A DNA stretch of 64,000 nucleotides from Streptomyces megasporus (GTDB taxonomy: Bacteria > Actinomycetota > Actinomycetes > Streptomycetales > Streptomycetaceae): positions 1 to 64,000 of the forward strand of contig NZ_JODL01000012.1 of assembly GCF_000718985.1 (NCBI RefSeq), written 5' to 3'. Below are positions 1 through 10,738 of this stretch, piece by piece. The notes beneath the pieces are model-generated. The model searched no databases. It was not told the DNA's origin and worked only from the letters and a program-made list of their open reading frames with translations. The translations under genes and the position numbers were made by a program. The number at the start of each line of letters is the position of its first letter. The first letter of the stretch is position 1.

Positions 1-97
1 GAAACGCCCGGTTACATTCCGAACCCGGAAGCTAAGCTCTTCAGCGCCGATGGTACTGCACGGGGGACCGTGTGGGAGAGTAGGACGCCGCCGAACA
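1..97 (+). rRNA. rrf: 5S ribosomal RNA, 3' part
   Basis: The window opens inside a 5S rRNA. The stretch with the conserved GAACCCGGAAGCTAAG block and the terminal GTGGGAGAGTAGGACG block is typical of actinobacterial 5S rRNA. About 25 bases of the 5' end lie outside the window. It is presumably the last gene of an rrn operon transcribed into the window. The exact 3' end is placed by analogy with Streptomyces 5S rRNA. Confidence 0.95.
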
Positions 98-106
98 AAC
101 TTTGAG

Positions 107-148
107 AAGGCCGTGGTTCCCGGATGTCATTCCGGGAACCACGGCCTT
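107..148 (+). terminator. rRNA operon terminator hairpin
   Basis: A perfect 18-bp inverted repeat (107-124 and 131-148) with a 6-base loop begins ten bases after the 5S rRNA and is followed by TTTC. Its position and strength suit a factor-independent terminator of the rrn operon. Confidence 0.85.
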
Positions 149-197
149 TCTGTGTTCTGTTACCGGGAGTTCACGTGGCGCCGCCAGTATCGCCGTC

Positions 198-908
198 ATG
201 GGGACGACGACGCTGGGCAGCACGCTGCGGGCAAGGCTCGAGGAGCAGCACATAGGCATCGGGGACGAGGTCGTCGTACCCGCCTACTGCGACGGTGAGG
301 TGGCCGCGGCGGTCCAGGAGGTCGGAGCGCTGCCGGTCTTCGCCGACATCGAGACGGAAAGCCTCTGCATCGCCCCCGCCTCCGTCGCCGCGGTGTTGAC
401 CGAGCGGACCGCGGCCGTGATCCCCGTACACCTCTTCGGACACCCGGTGGACATGGTGTGTCTGCGGGCGCTGGCACAGCAGCACGAGGTGAAGGTGATC
501 GACTCGGCGGAGGAGTCGGCGGTCTCCTCGGTGGAAGCCGCACGACGCCGGCAGCACGCGGAGTTCCTGAACGCGCGGCTGAACGGTGTGATCGTTCCGC
601 GGACCGCGACCGGTGTACGGCACGCCTACGAGCAGTACGTGGTCCGGGTGCCGGGGAACGGACGGCCCGACCGGGACGCCTTCCAGCACGCGCTGAGGGC
701 GCGTGGCGTGCAGTGCCACGTACCGGTGAGGACGCCTCTGTACCGGCTGCCGGAGTTCCGGGCGGACGTCTGGCTGCCCGAGGCCGAGCGGGCGGCGGAC
801 GAGTGCCTGGCGCTGCCGCTGGACGCGGCGATGACCCGTCGTGACCTGCAGAGGATCGTCTCGGCCTGCAACGCCCTGGGCGGACTGCTGATGGAACCCG
901 CCTGTTGA
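198..908 (+). CDS. DegT/DnrJ/EryC1/StrS aminotransferase-like protein lacking the PLP-lysine region
   Basis: The product, about 236 aa, resembles the two ends of a StrS/DegT-type PLP aminotransferase. The N-terminal half has the GDEVVVPAYC-type strand, a VFADIE segment and an IPVHLFGHPVDM segment. The C-terminal half has HAYEQYVVRVP followed by the substrate-end region. Family members are usually 370-400 aa. Here the middle, which carries the Schiff-base lysine and the GxGG stretch, is missing, so the sequence jumps from the VIDSAEES region to the WNARL-like region (here FLNARLNG). Catalysis by the usual mechanism is therefore unlikely. The first in-frame ATG that keeps homology is at 198, but no clear ribosome site precedes it. 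It could be a decayed gene or a repurposed fold. Confidence 0.6.
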   Translation: MGTTTLGSTLRARLEEQHIGIGDEVVVPAYCDGEVAAAVQEVGALPVFADIETESLCIAPASVAAVLTERTAAVIPVHLFGHPVDMVCLRALAQQHEVKVIDSAEESAVSSVEAARRRQHAEFLNARLNGVIVPRTATGVRHAYEQYVVRVPGNGRPDRDAFQHALRARGVQCHVPVRTPLYRLPEFRADVWLPEAERAADECLALPLDAAMTRRDLQRIVSACNALGGLLMEPAC

Positions 909-971
909 GGCGGTCGCGCTCCTCGGGAGCCGTGAGGGCGGAGGGTGGTCGGAAGGGCTCCGGAACTCAGG

Positions 972-977
972 TATGAT
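972..977 (+). promoter_or_regulatory. -10 element of the tRNA-Thr promoter
   Basis: TATGAT lies 16 bases before the first base of the tRNA, the spacing expected for a -10 hexamer that starts transcription just ahead of the tRNA. No good -35 hexamer is visible at the usual distance. Confidence 0.5.
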
Positions 978-992
978 CTATTTCGCTGCCGC

Positions 993-1065
993 GCCCCAAT
1001 AGCTCAGTCGGCAGAGCGTCTCCATGGTAAGGAGAAGGTCTACGGTTCGATTCCGTATTGGGGCT
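993..1065 (+). tRNA. tRNA-Thr (anticodon GGT)
   Basis: A full cloverleaf can be drawn. The acceptor stem GCCCCAA pairs with TTGGGGC, the D arm starts GCTCAGTCGGCAGAGC, the anticodon loop is ATGGTAA giving anticodon GGT with U33, and the T arm contains GGTTCGATTCC. The discriminator base is T and the CCA tail is not encoded. It reads ACC and ACU threonine codons. Confidence 0.97.
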
Positions 1066-1078
1066 CAGCGAGTTGAGA

Positions 1079-1116
1079 ACGACGAGGCCCCCGCCGGATG
1101 GCGGGGGCCTCGTCGT
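1079..1116. terminator. Bidirectional terminator between tRNA-Thr and osaC
   Basis: A perfect 17-bp inverted repeat (1079-1095 and 1100-1116) with loop GGAT sits 13 bases after the tRNA and 24 bases beyond the osaC stop codon. It can end transcription from both converging units. Confidence 0.85.
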
Positions 1117-1140
1117 CATTCGTTCCTTCGCCCCGTGACA

Positions 1141-3987
1141 TCACTCGGGAACGCGCATCGCGAGGATCGCCATGTCGTCGGAGGGGGCGTCCGCCGCGAA
1201 GCGTTCCACGGCGCGCATGATGCGTGCGGCGACGGCACCCGCGGTCAGCCCCGTACACGTGGTGAGGACGTCCGCGAGACCCTCGTCCCCCAACATGCGG
1301 GCGCCTTCGCGGCGTTCGGTCACCCCGTCGGTGACGCACAGCAGGACGTCGCCCGGATCGAGGGTGACCGTCTCCTCGAACAACTCCAGGTCGTCCAGCA
1401 CGCCGAGCAGTGGCTGCGGTTCGGCGGCCGGCTCGACGCTGCCGTCCTGACGCAGACGCAGCGGCAGCGGGTGGCCCGCACAGACGACCTTCAAGGTCGC
1501 GCCGCCCTCCGGCTTCGGCCACAACTCGCCGTAGAGCAGGGTGAGGAAGCGACTGCGGGCGCCCTCGTCGAGGATCGCGGCGTTGAGCCGTTCCAGAACG
1601 GCCGGGCCGCCGAACCCCTCACGGGCCAGCAGGCGCAACGCGTGGCGGGCCAGGCCGGTCACCGCAGCGGCCTCGGGGCCGGTGCCGCAGACATCGCCGA
1701 TGGCGAAGCCGTACGCGCCGTCGCGGATGGGGAAGACGTCGTAGAAGTCGCCGCCGACCTCGTTGCCCTCGCCCGCGGCGCGGTAGATGACCTCGACCTC
1801 GACGCCCGGCACCTCGGGCAGTTCGGGCGGCAGCAGGCTGCGCTGGAGGGACTGGCTGATGGCGGTCCGCTCGCTGTAGAGCCGGGCGTTGTCCAGGGCG
1901 AGCGCGGCCCGGCGGGAGAGATCCTCGGCCAGCTCCAGGATCTCCTGGCGGAAGCGTTCCTCGGTCGGCTTGCCCAACGTCAGCATGCCGATGACGCGGT
2001 TGCGGGCCACCAGGGGCAGGACCACCGTCTCCCCGCCGACCGCGGCGGCGGTGGCGAGGGTGGTGCCGGCGACGCCCGTGGGGGGACGGTCGCCGGAGAG
2101 GCCGGCCTGATCCAGCCCCAGGCTGCGCAGGGAGGTGCGCAGGGCCGCGGAGTGCGCCGCGTCGCCCGGAGCGGTCCACACCCGGGCGCCGGGGGTGGGC
2201 ACCGGATCGGGCGGGGGAACCTTGGTCAGCAGGGCCTTGAGACCGTCGATGCGATCCTCGTCCTCGTGCAGCACGTAGGAGAGTTCGGGCTCGGAGGACT
2301 GGTCGGCGATGGTGTAGACGGCGCACCAGGAGGCGAGGGTGGGTACCGTCATCTGGGCCATCAGGGCGAGGGTCTGGTCGCGGTCGAGAGTCCCGGCGAG
2401 CAGGTCGGAGGCCTCGACGAGGAAGGACAGCGAGCCGCGGCGCAGCCTCTCCAGTTCGGTCAGCCGCGCGGACTCCACGGCGAGCGCGATCCGGTCGGCG
2501 GCGAACTGCAGGCGCAGGGCCTCCTCGTTGGTGTAGCGGCCGGACGCCTCGGCGGCGACGCCCAGGGAACCGGTCAGCCGTCCCTCCACCTTCAACGGGA
2601 CGGTGACGACCGAACGCATCCCCGTGCCCTCCAGCAGGGGCACCGCGCCCGGCACGGCGGTGAGGTCCTCGTGGACCGAGGGCATCCGGGCCGAGCCGTA
2701 CCGTCCGCTGCCCGCCTCGACGGGGACACGGGCGAAGCGCTGGCGGGCGGACGGCAGTCCGGTGGTGGCGCGGACCTCGAGCTCGGTCTCGTCGTCCGTG
2801 GCCAGCAGGAGGAACGCGGCGTCGCCGTCGAGCATGTCGCGGGCCCGTTCGACGGTGCGCTGGAGAAGCCCGTCGAGGTCGTCCGGAGGGGGCGAGCCGA
2901 TGAAGGTCTCGAAGGGATCGGCGGTGCGGTCGCGGCTCTCGGACGCGTTGGCGGTGTCGGACGCCGTGCCGCGCGCCGGGGACTGGAGCACCGCGCGCTC
3001 GTGGTCGCGCACCAGGAGGCAGACGGTGGAGGGTTCGCCGTCGGCGTCGCGGACGCGCAGGTGCGAGGCGTAGACCGGGATCGTGCGACCGTCCGCGCCG
3101 CGGACGCCGTATGAGCCCTCCCAGCGGGAGAGGGTCAGCGCCTCGGCGATGCCGGTGCCGGTGCCGGGAGTGTGGGGCCAGGCGGCCAGGTCGGTGAGGG
3201 GCTTGCCGACGACCTGCTCGGCGGTGTAGCCGAACAGCTCGCGGGCGTCGTCGTTCCAGGAGGAGACGGCACCGGCACGGTCGACCTGCACCACGGCGAC
3301 GCGGACCCGGGTGTCGGTGGCGGGCAGGGCGTCGTCGGGGAGCGCGGGGCCGGCGCTGCGGGTGCCGACCGGGCGTTCGGGGAGGTCGAGACGGAACCAG
3401 ACGCGCTTGTCGGTGGAGGTGTACTCCACGCCCCAGCGGTCGGCGAGCGAGGCGCACAGCAGCAGGCCGCGTCCGCCCTCACGGTCGGGATCGCCGAAGT
3501 GGTGGCCCAAATCCTGGACGGGCAGGCCCCGGTCGGGGTAGCGATCGGCGACCTCGACGCGCACGCTCCCGTCGCCGTCGCGCAGGCACAGGACGTCGGC
3601 GGCGGTTCCGGCGTGGACGACGGCGTTGGTGACCAGTTCGCTGGTGAGGACCACCGCGTCGTCGATGATGTCCGCCAGCCCCCAGCCCTGGAGGGTGTCG
3701 CGCACAAAGGCGCGGGCGGCCGCGACCGAGCGTCCGACCGGCTCGAAGGTAGCCGCAGCTCGCGCCGTGATCACTGTTCTCCCCATGGCTCTGTCGTCGG
3801 CGTTGTGGGTGTTGCCGGCGTTGTTGGTGTCGTCGGCGCCGTGGACGCCGTGGACGTCGGTGCCGTCCGCGCGCGCCGGCGCCGAAGATGTGCGCTGGGC
3901 ACCCACCGCCGCCGCGGCCAGCCCCTGTCCGGCACTCGCCTCGTCCACCGCAGCGCCCCTCCGTTGCCCGTCGTGATCACGTACCAT
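1141..3987 (-). CDS. osaC: OsaC-like multidomain regulator (RsbW-type ATPase, PAS, GAF, PP2C phosphatase)
   Basis: The 948-aa product has an RsbW-like ATPase domain at about residues 72-200 (N-box [11 protein letters not shown], glycine box GGRGLLL). A PAS domain follows at about 225-345, then two GAF-type regions (about 375-690). A SpoIIE-type PP2C phosphatase ends the protein ([29 protein letters not shown]). This architecture, divergent from a giant HAMP kinase, matches OsaC of Streptomyces coelicolor, which is needed to bring SigB activity back down after osmotic stress. The ATPase probably binds an anti-sigma partner or SigB and the PP2C acts on an anti-anti-sigma factor; that division of labour is inference. 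The first ATG at 3987 precedes about 65 low-complexity residues, and an alternative ATG lies at 3786, so the true N-terminus is uncertain. Confidence 0.88.
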   Translation of the reverse strand: MVRDHDGQRRGAAVDEASAGQGLAAAAVGAQRTSSAPARADGTDVHGVHGADDTNNAGNTHNADDRAMGRTVITARAAATFEPVGRSVAAARAFVRDTLQGWGLADIIDDAVVLTSELVTNAVVHAGTAADVLCLRDGDGSVRVEVADRYPDRGLPVQDLGHHFGDPDREGGRGLLLCASLADRWGVEYTSTDKRVWFRLDLPERPVGTRSAGPALPDDALPATDTRVRVAVVQVDRAGAVSSWNDDARELFGYTAEQVVGKPLTDLAAWPHTPGTGTGIAEALTLSRWEGSYGVRGADGRTIPVYASHLRVRDADGEPSTVCLLVRDHERAVLQSPARGTASDTANASESRDRTADPFETFIGSPPPDDLDGLLQRTVERARDMLDGDAAFLLLATDDETELEVRATTGLPSARQRFARVPVEAGSGRYGSARMPSVHEDLTAVPGAVPLLEGTGMRSVVTVPLKVEGRLTGSLGVAAEASGRYTNEEALRLQFAADRIALAVESARLTELERLRRGSLSFLVEASDLLAGTLDRDQTLALMAQMTVPTLASWCAVYTIADQSSEPELSYVLHEDEDRIDGLKALLTKVPPPDPVPTPGARVWTAPGDAAHSAALRTSLRSLGLDQAGLSGDRPPTGVAGTTLATAAAVGGETVVLPLVARNRVIGMLTLGKPTEERFRQEILELAEDLSRRAALALDNARLYSERTAISQSLQRSLLPPELPEVPGVEVEVIYRAAGEGNEVGGDFYDVFPIRDGAYGFAIGDVCGTGPEAAAVTGLARHALRLLAREGFGGPAVLERLNAAILDEGARSRFLTLLYGELWPKPEGGATLKVVCAGHPLPLRLRQDGSVEPAAEPQPLLGVLDDLELFEETVTLDPGDVLLCVTDGVTERREGARMLGDEGLADVLTTCTGLTAGAVAARIMRAVERFAADAPSDDMAILAMRVPE
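3790..3870. repeat. Degenerate GTYGKYG-type simple repeat in the osaC 5' region
   Basis: A run of imperfect short units of the GTTGTTGGTGTCGTCGG type encodes an Asp/Asn/His/Gly-rich low-complexity segment of OsaC. It lies between the first ATG and the start of the ATPase domain, so it may be a non-essential leader or 5' untranslated sequence. Confidence 0.5.
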
Positions 3988-4207
3988 CGCGGCCCCGGCG
4001 GACCGGGACGGATGGACAGCCGGATGCCAGGTTACTTACGTTCGCAGTGCGAGCGGGCCCCGGATGCGGGTGTTTCCCCCTTGGGGCGATCGGTCGGCGG
4101 TGTGCGATGCTGCCGAACTGTTATCACCTGGTTCCACCAGGGTGAAACACTGGGAACGCTCGAAGGGAATGCCCGGGCGGAACGTTCGATCCAACGGGAG
4201 GGACACG
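3988..4207. promoter_or_regulatory. osaC-osaA divergent intergenic region
   Basis: This 220-base gap separates the divergent osaC and osaA genes and must hold both promoters. I could not identify a convincing SigB-type promoter (GNNT, 14-16 bases, GGGTAC) by eye on either strand. A GGGAGG ribosome site for osaA lies at its right end, about 4197-4202. Confidence 0.45.
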
Positions 4208-7200
4208 GTGCAGTCTGGCGGAGCGGCGCGAGGCGCCGGCACGCGCACGAGGAGCGGACGGTCCCGGGCGAACGGGACGATCGAGGTGGAGGCGGCGGCG
4301 GTCAACCGTCTGCTGACCGCTCTCGAGGCGATGCGGGACGGGAACTTCCGTAAACGCCTCACGGTGACCGGCGACGGTCCGATGGCCGAGATCGCGGCCG
4401 TCTTCAACGAGGTGGCCGATCGGAACCTCCACCTGACCAGCGAGCTGGCCCGGGTGCGCAGGGTGGTCGGCAGGGACGGCAAGTTGACCGAGCGGCTGGA
4501 GACCGGGCCCTGTGAGGGGGCCTGGGCCGCGGCCATCGACGCGTCGAACGCCCTGGTGGACGATCTCGCACGGCCCGTCTCGGAGGTCGGCCGGGTGCTG
4601 TCGGCGGTGGCCGAGGGCGACCTGGAGCAGCGGATGGACCTGCGGTTCCAGGGATCGGACGGGGCGACGCACCCTCTGCGGGGCGAGTTCCTGAAGGTGG
4701 GCCGCACGGTCAACGGGCTGGTCGACCAGCTCTCGACGTTCACCGACGAGGTGACGCGGGTCGCCAGCGAGGTGGGCACCGAGGGCAAGCTGGGCGGTCA
4801 GGCGCGGGTGCGCGGCATGTCCGGCTCCTGGAAGGACCTGACGGACTCCGTCAACACCATGGCCTCCCGGCTGACCGCCCAGGTCCGCGACATCGCGCTG
4901 GTGACGACGGCGGTGGCCAAGGGCGACCTGTCCCGCAAGGTCACCGTGCACGTGGCCGGCGAGATGTTGGAGCTGAAGAACACCGTCAACACGATGGTGG
5001 ACCAGCTCTCCGCCTTCCAGTCCGAGGTGACGCGGGTGGCGCGCGAGGTCGGTACCGAGGGCCAGCTCGGCGGCCAGGCGCGGGTGCCGGGCGCGGGGGG
5101 CGTGTGGAAGGACCTCACCGACTCCGTCAACACGATGGCGGGCAACCTCACCTCCCAGGTGCGCGAGATCGCGCGTGTGACGACGGCGGTCGCCAACGGT
5201 GACCTGTCGCAGAAGGTCACGGTGAACGCGCGCGGCGAGGTGGCCCAGCTCGCCGACACCATGAACACGATGACCGAGACGCTGCGGACGTTCGCCGACG
5301 AGGTGACGCGCGCGGCCCGCGAGGTGGGCACCGAGGGCATCCTCGGCGGTCAGGCGCAGGTTCCGGGGGTGGCCGGGACGTGGAAGGACCTGACGGACTC
5401 GGTGAACACCGCGTTCCGCAACCTGACGGCCCAGGTGCGGGACATCGCGCAGGTGACGACGGCGGTGGCGCGCGGTGACCTGTCGCAGAAGGTCACGGTG
5501 GACGTCTCCGGCGAGATGCTGGAGCTGAAGAACACCGTCAACACGATGGTCGACCAGCTCTCCGCCTTCGGCGCCGAGGTGACCCGGGTGGCACAGGAGA
5601 TCGGTGTCGAGGGCGAACTGGGCGGTCAGGCGCAGGTTCCGGGAGCGGCCGGGACGTGGAAGGACCTGACGGACTCGGTGAACACCGCGTTCCGCAACCT
5701 CACCGGCCAGGTCCGCAACATCGCGCAGGTGACGACGGCGGTCGCCAACGGCGATCTGTCGCAGAAGGTCACGGTGGACGTCTCCGGCGAGATGCTCCAG
5801 TTGAAGAACACCGTCAACAGGATGGTCGACCAGCTCTCCGCCTTCGCCGAGCAGGTCACCCGGGTGGCCCGGGACGTGGGCACCGAGGGACGGCTGGGCG
5901 GCCAGGCGCGGGTCGACGGCGTCTCCGGCACCTGGAAGGACCTCACCGACTCCGTCAACTCCATGGCGGGCAATCTCACCGCCCAGGTCCGCAGCATCGC
6001 GCAGGTGACGACGGCGGTGGCGCGTGGTGACCTGTCGCAGAAGATCGAGGTGGACGCCCGGGGCGAGATCCTGGAGCTGAAGAACACCCTCAACACGATG
6101 GTGGACCAGCTTTCGTCGTTCGCGGAGCAGGTCACCCGGGTGGCGCGCGAGGTGGGCACCGAGGGGCGGCTGGGCGGTCAGGCGCAGGTGCCCGGAGTGG
6201 CCGGCGTGTGGCGTGACCTGACCGACTCGGTCAACGGCATGGCGGGCAATCTCACCGCCCAGGTGCGCAACATCGCGCAGGTCGCGACGGCGGTGGCGCG
6301 TGGTGACCTGTCGCAGAAGATCGAGGTGGACGCCCGGGGCGAGATCCTGGAGCTGAAGAACACCCTCAACACGATGGTGGATCAGCTTTCGTCGTTCGCG
6401 GAGCAGGTGACGCGAGTGGCGCGCGAGGTGGGCACCGAGGGCATCCTCGGCGGCCAGGCCGAGGTGGAGGGCGTCTCCGGCACCTGGAAGGACCTCACCC
6501 AGTCCGTCAACGGGATGGCGAACAACCTGACCTCCCAGGTGCGCAACATCGCCGAGGTGACCACCGCGGTCGCCCGGGGTGACCTCTCCAAGAAGATCAC
6601 CGTCGACGCCAAGGGGGAGATCCTCGCCCTGGTGACGACCGTGAACACGATGGTGGACCAGCTTTCGTCGTTCGCGGAGCAGGTCACCCGGGTGGCGCGC
6701 GAGGTCGGTACCGAGGGCCAGCTCGGCGGTCAGGCCCACGTGCCCGGGGTCACGGGCATCTGGAAGGACCTCAGCGAGAACGTCAACCTGATGGCGTCCA
6801 ACCTCACGGGTCAGGTGCGGAACATCTCCCAGGTGGCGACGGCGGTCGCCAACGGCGACCTGACCAAGAAGGTCACCGTCGAGGCGCGCGGCGAGGTGGC
6901 CCAGCTCGCCGACGCCGTCAACACCATGGTGACGACGCTGTCGTCGTTCGCCGACGAGGTGACGCGGGTGGCGCGCGAGGTGGGCACCGAGGGCATCCTC
7001 GGCGGTCAGGCCCACGTGCCCGGGGTGTCGGGCACCTGGAAGGACCTGACGGAGTCCGTGAACTCGATGGCCTCCAACCTCACCGGTCAGGTCCGCAACA
7101 TCGCGATGGTGACCACCGCGATCGCCAAGGGCGACCTCACCAAGAAGATCGACATCCAGGCCCGGGGCGAGATCCTCGAACTCAAGAACACCGTCAACAC

Positions 7201-9676
7201 GATGGTGGACCAGCTCTCCGCCTTCGGCGCGGAGGTGACCCGGGTGGCCCGCGAGGTGGGCACCGAGGGGCGGCTGGGCGGTCAGGCGCGGGTCGACGGC
7301 GTCTCCGGCACCTGGAAGGACCTCACCGAGTCGGTGAACGAGATGGCGGGGAACCTGACCCGCCAGGTGCGTGCCATCGCCGCGGTCGCCGCCGCGGTGA
7401 CCCGCGGCGACCACGGCGTGAAGATCGACGTGGACGCCGCGGGCGAGATCCTGGCGCTCCAGGACAACGTCAACACCATGATCGCCACCCTGCGCGAGAC
7501 CACGCTCGCCAACCAGGAGCAGGACTGGCTCAAGGGCAACCTCGCCCGGATCTCCGGTCTGATGCAGGGCCGCCGCGACCTGGCGGACGTGGCGCGGCTG
7601 ATCATGAGCGAGCTGACTCCGGTGGTCTCCGCCCAGCACGGCGCGTTCTTCGTGGCCGCGCCGACCGGCGGCGGCCCGGAGATCGGGGTGGGGGCGAGCG
7701 AGGACGGCTCGTACGAGCTGCGGATGATCGGCAGCTACGGCTACTCCCCGGGCACCATGCCCACCACCTTCCGTCCGGGCGAGTCCCTGATCGGCACCGC
7801 GGCGGAGGAGAAGCGCACGGTCCTGGTCGAGCACGCCCCGCCCGGCTACCTGAAGATCTCCTCGGGGCTCGGCGAGGCGCCGCCCGCCCATGTGATCGTG
7901 CTGCCGCTGCTGTTCGAGGACCAGGTGCTCGGCGTCATCGAACTGGCCTCGTTCCAGCCCTTCACCCAGATCCAGAAGGACTTCCTGAACCAGATCGCCG
8001 AGATGATCGCCACGAGCGTCAACACGATCAGCGTCAACACCAAGACCGAGCTGCTGCTGAAGCAGTCGCAGGAGCTGGCCGAGCAGCTCCAGGAGCGCTC
8101 GATCGAGTTGGAGAGCCGCCAGCGGGCGCTCCAGGCGTCGAACGAGGAGCTGGAGGAGAAGGCCGAGCTGCTCGCCAAGACCAATCGCGACATCGAGATC
8201 AAGAACTCCGAGATCGAGGACGCCCGGCAGGTCCTGGAGGAGCGCGCCGAGCAGCTCGCGGTCTCGATGCGCTACAAGTCGGAGTTCCTGGCGAACATGT
8301 CGCACGAGCTGCGCACCCCGCTCAACTCGCTGCTCATCCTCGCCAAGCTGTTGGCCGACAACGCCGAGGGGAACCTGACTCCCAAGCAGGTGGAGTTCGC
8401 CGAGACGATCCACGGCGCCGGCTCCGACCTGCTCCAGCTCATCAACGACATCCTCGACCTGTCGAAGGTCGAGGCGGGCAAGATGGACGTCAGCCCGACC
8501 CGCATCGCGCTGGTGCAGCTCGTGGACTACGTGGAGGCGACGTTCCGGCCGCTCACCGCGGAGAAGGGGCTCGACTTCTCGGTGCGGGTCTCGCCGGAGC
8601 TGCCCCCCACCCTCCACACCGACGAGCAACGGCTGCTCCAGGTGCTGCGCAACCTGCTGTCGAACGCGGTGAAGTTCACCGACAGCGGCGCGGTGGAGCT
8701 GGTGATCCGTTCGGCCAAGTCGGACGTGCCGGAGTCGATCCGCGAACAGATGCTGGAGTCCGGCACGCTGCGCGACCCGGATTCCGACATGGTCGCCTTC
8801 TCGGTGACCGACACCGGCATCGGCATCGCGCAGAGCAAGATGCGCGTGATCTTCGAGGCCTTCAAGCAGGCGGACGGCACGACCAGCCGCAAGTACGGCG
8901 GCACCGGGTTGGGCCTGTCCATCAGTCGGGAGATCGCACGACTGCTCGGCGGCGAGATCCACGCGGTCAGCGAGCCGGGCCGGGGCTCGACCTTCACCCT
9001 CTACCTGCCCCTGGCGCCGGCCGAGCTGCCGCCCCCGGGCTACCCGCAGGCCGGCGGCGTCCCGGAGATCGCCCCGGTGTTCGAGGGCGAGCCCGGAGCC
9101 GAGGGCGAGGAGGAGACGGGCCGGGAGGCGGAGGGCGCGCTGGACGTGCCCGCCGCCGAACGCGCCGCCGCGGAGCTCGCCTCCCGCCGCCGTACGGTGC
9201 CGTTGCCGGAGCGGGACACGGACCGGGACCGTCCGGGCGTGGAGGAGGTGTGGCCGAGCGGCGACCGGAAGACGGAGGGAGGACGCCCGGGGGTCGCCTT
9301 CGACGGGGAGAAGGTCCTGATCGTCGACGACGACATCCGCAACGTCTTCGCGCTCACCAGCGTGCTGGAGCAGAACGGCCTGCAGGTGCTCTACGCCGAG
9401 AACGGACGCGAGGGCATCGAGGTGCTGGAGCAGCACGACGACGTGGCGGTCGTCCTGATGGACATCATGATGCCCGAGATGGACGGGTACGCGACGACCG
9501 CGGCGATCCGGCGGATGCCCCAGTTCGCCGGGCTGCCGATCATCGCGCTGACGGCGAAGGCGATGAAGGGGGACCGGGAGAAGAGCATCGAGTCCGGGGC
9601 CTCCGACTACGTCACCAAACCGGTGGACACCGATCACCTGCTGTCCGTCATGGCGCAGTGGATGCGTGGGGAGTGA
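4208..9676 (+). CDS. osaA: OsaA-like hybrid histidine kinase with multiple tandem HAMP units
   Basis: The GTG at 4208 is chosen because GGGAGG stands just before it; the frame is open further upstream but without a ribosome site. The 1822-aa product has no membrane segment. It has two divergent HAMP-like units (residues 25-180), ten tandem 92-residue HAMP units (about 182-1101), a GAF domain (about 1110-1278) and a long coiled coil. A kinase core follows: H-box SHELRTPLN with His1366, [26 protein letters not shown]-terminal receiver with Asp1752 ends the protein. It corresponds to S. coelicolor OsaA, which works with OsaB in adaptation to osmotic stress. Similar soluble poly-HAMP kinases in fungi (Nik1/HOG) also sense osmolarity, so the HAMP array is the likely sensor. 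Confidence 0.93.
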   Translation: MQSGGAARGAGTRTRSGRSRANGTIEVEAAAVNRLLTALEAMRDGNFRKRLTVTGDGPMAEIAAVFNEVADRNLHLTSELARVRRVVGRDGKLTERLETGPCEGAWAAAIDASNALVDDLARPVSEVGRVLSAVAEGDLEQRMDLRFQGSDGATHPLRGEFLKVGRTVNGLVDQLSTFTDEVTRVASEVGTEGKLGGQARVRGMSGSWKDLTDSVNTMASRLTAQVRDIALVTTAVAKGDLSRKVTVHVAGEMLELKNTVNTMVDQLSAFQSEVTRVAREVGTEGQLGGQARVPGAGGVWKDLTDSVNTMAGNLTSQVREIARVTTAVANGDLSQKVTVNARGEVAQLADTMNTMTETLRTFADEVTRAAREVGTEGILGGQAQVPGVAGTWKDLTDSVNTAFRNLTAQVRDIAQVTTAVARGDLSQKVTVDVSGEMLELKNTVNTMVDQLSAFGAEVTRVAQEIGVEGELGGQAQVPGAAGTWKDLTDSVNTAFRNLTGQVRNIAQVTTAVANGDLSQKVTVDVSGEMLQLKNTVNRMVDQLSAFAEQVTRVARDVGTEGRLGGQARVDGVSGTWKDLTDSVNSMAGNLTAQVRSIAQVTTAVARGDLSQKIEVDARGEILELKNTLNTMVDQLSSFAEQVTRVAREVGTEGRLGGQAQVPGVAGVWRDLTDSVNGMAGNLTAQVRNIAQVATAVARGDLSQKIEVDARGEILELKNTLNTMVDQLSSFAEQVTRVAREVGTEGILGGQAEVEGVSGTWKDLTQSVNGMANNLTSQVRNIAEVTTAVARGDLSKKITVDAKGEILALVTTVNTMVDQLSSFAEQVTRVAREVGTEGQLGGQAHVPGVTGIWKDLSENVNLMASNLTGQVRNISQVATAVANGDLTKKVTVEARGEVAQLADAVNTMVTTLSSFADEVTRVAREVGTEGILGGQAHVPGVSGTWKDLTESVNSMASNLTGQVRNIAMVTTAIAKGDLTKKIDIQARGEILELKNTVNTMVDQLSAFGAEVTRVAREVGTEGRLGGQARVDGVSGTWKDLTESVNEMAGNLTRQVRAIAAVAAAVTRGDHGVKIDVDAAGEILALQDNVNTMIATLRETTLANQEQDWLKGNLARISGLMQGRRDLADVARLIMSELTPVVSAQHGAFFVAAPTGGGPEIGVGASEDGSYELRMIGSYGYSPGTMPTTFRPGESLIGTAAEEKRTVLVEHAPPGYLKISSGLGEAPPAHVIVLPLLFEDQVLGVIELASFQPFTQIQKDFLNQIAEMIATSVNTISVNTKTELLLKQSQELAEQLQERSIELESRQRALQASNEELEEKAELLAKTNRDIEIKNSEIEDARQVLEERAEQLAVSMRYKSEFLANMSHELRTPLNSLLILAKLLADNAEGNLTPKQVEFAETIHGAGSDLLQLINDILDLSKVEAGKMDVSPTRIALVQLVDYVEATFRPLTAEKGLDFSVRVSPELPPTLHTDEQRLLQVLRNLLSNAVKFTDSGAVELVIRSAKSDVPESIREQMLESGTLRDPDSDMVAFSVTDTGIGIAQSKMRVIFEAFKQADGTTSRKYGGTGLGLSISREIARLLGGEIHAVSEPGRGSTFTLYLPLAPAELPPPGYPQAGGVPEIAPVFEGEPGAEGEEETGREAEGALDVPAAERAAAELASRRRTVPLPERDTDRDRPGVEEVWPSGDRKTEGGRPGVAFDGEKVLIVDDDIRNVFALTSVLEQNGLQVLYAENGREGIEVLEQHDDVAVVLMDIMMPEMDGYATTAAIRRMPQFAGLPIIALTAKAMKGDREKSIESGASDYVTKPVDTDHLLSVMAQWMRGE
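4751..7510 (+). repeat. Ten tandem 276-bp HAMP-coding repeats in osaA
   Basis: Ten consecutive units of exactly 92 codons start at a [16 protein letters not shown] motif and end at a VDQLSxFxxE-like motif. The first two units start at 4751 and 5027. The constant length with no indels, and DNA stretches nearly identical between neighbours (for example units 5 and 6), suggest expansion by unequal exchange and continuing gene conversion. Confidence 0.9.
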
Positions 9677-9925
9677 TGTGGGATGGTTCCGGGGCGCGGG
9701 CGCGAGGCGTGCCGACCGGTTGGTGCTCATTACGTGTGAAGTGCTGTATTGGGGGAACCTTCGGGTCTCTCACAGCGTTTCACCTACGTGCACAGTGACA
9801 TCTCGGTGACAGGGTGTGGTGGGCCGCGAGGTGGGGCTACCATGACCGGCACAAGGACGGGCGGCGCAAAGGAGTCGTTGCCAGTGGCGGCGTCGAGGAC
9901 GCTGTCGGGGCGAGGAGGACGGGCC

Positions 9926-10603
9926 ATGGTGCAGAAGGCCAAGATCCTCCTGGTCGATGACCGGCCGGAGAATCTTCTGGCGCTGGAGGCCATCCTCTCC
10001 GCGCTGGACCAGACACTGGTGCGGGCATCGTCAGGGGAGGAGGCGCTCAAGGCGCTGCTCACGGACGACTTCGCGGTCATCCTGCTGGACGTGCAGATGC
10101 CGGGCATGGACGGTTTCGAGACCGCCGCCCACATCAAGCGGCGCGAGCGTACCCGGGACATCCCGATCATCTTCCTCACCGCGATCAACCACGGCCCGCA
10201 CCACACCTTCCGCGGCTACGCGGCCGGTGCCGTCGACTACATCTCCAAGCCGTTCGACCCGTGGGTGCTGCGGGCGAAGGTGTCGGTGTTCGTCGACCTG
10301 TACATGAAGAATGTCCAACTGCGCGAGCAGGCGGCCCTGCTCCGGCTCCAACTGGAGGGCCGGGACGCGGGCGAGGACGGCGCCAAGGGGCCCTCGGGCC
10401 TGCTGGCCGAACTCTCCGCCCGCCTGGCCGCGGTGGAGGAGCAGGCGGAGGCGCTCTCCAAGCACCTGGACGAGTCCGCGGACGCCGCGGCGGTCGCGAC
10501 GGCGGCCCACCTGGAGCGCAAGCTCACCGGCCTGCGGCGGGCGCTCGACGCCCTGGAGCCGGGCAACGACGGCCGGACGACCTCGCTGCCGTCGCAGAAC
10601 TGA
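9926..10603 (+). CDS. osaB: OsaB-like response regulator with C-terminal coiled coil
   Basis: The start is the ATG at 9926, seven bases after GAGGAGG. The open frame reaches further upstream but without receiver homology. The 225-aa product begins with a receiver domain (ILLVDDRPENLL, phospho-acceptor Asp55 in LLDVQMPGMDG, LTA and YISKPF motifs). It ends in an alpha-helical, probably coiled-coil region of about 90 residues, with no DNA-binding domain. It lies 249 bases after osaA and matches OsaB of S. coelicolor, which is required for aerial growth under osmotic stress. The phosphorelay from OsaA to OsaB is family knowledge; the output partner is unknown. Confidence 0.92.
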   Translation: MVQKAKILLVDDRPENLLALEAILSALDQTLVRASSGEEALKALLTDDFAVILLDVQMPGMDGFETAAHIKRRERTRDIPIIFLTAINHGPHHTFRGYAAGAVDYISKPFDPWVLRAKVSVFVDLYMKNVQLREQAALLRLQLEGRDAGEDGAKGPSGLLAELSARLAAVEEQAEALSKHLDESADAAAVATAAHLERKLTGLRRALDALEPGNDGRTTSLPSQN

Positions 10604-10738
10604 CGTTCGAGCAGGGCGGTCGCCCGGACGGATCGGAAGCCGGCGGGGCGTCAGGTGTTCCCCGGTGGCGGCACACTCGTCCCACCGGTCCCACGGCCGG
10701 CCGTGTCCGGTGGGACGGTCGCGGGTAACCTCGGCATC

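Noticed and set aside
1024..3114. A 696-codon plus-strand frame across osaC starting in the tRNA
   Set aside because: It begins inside tRNA-Thr and is antisense to a well-supported multidomain protein.
4751..7510. Regular 276-bp repeats as a possible CRISPR or satellite
   Set aside because: They are in-frame protein repeats (HAMP units), far too long for CRISPR and without spacers. No CRISPR array was seen anywhere in the window.
4124..9730. A 1868-codon open frame antisense to osaA
   Set aside because: It is the mirror of a GC-rich, repeat-containing gene: codon position 3 G/C bias keeps the opposite frame open. The translation is His/Arg/Asp-rich with no family resemblance.
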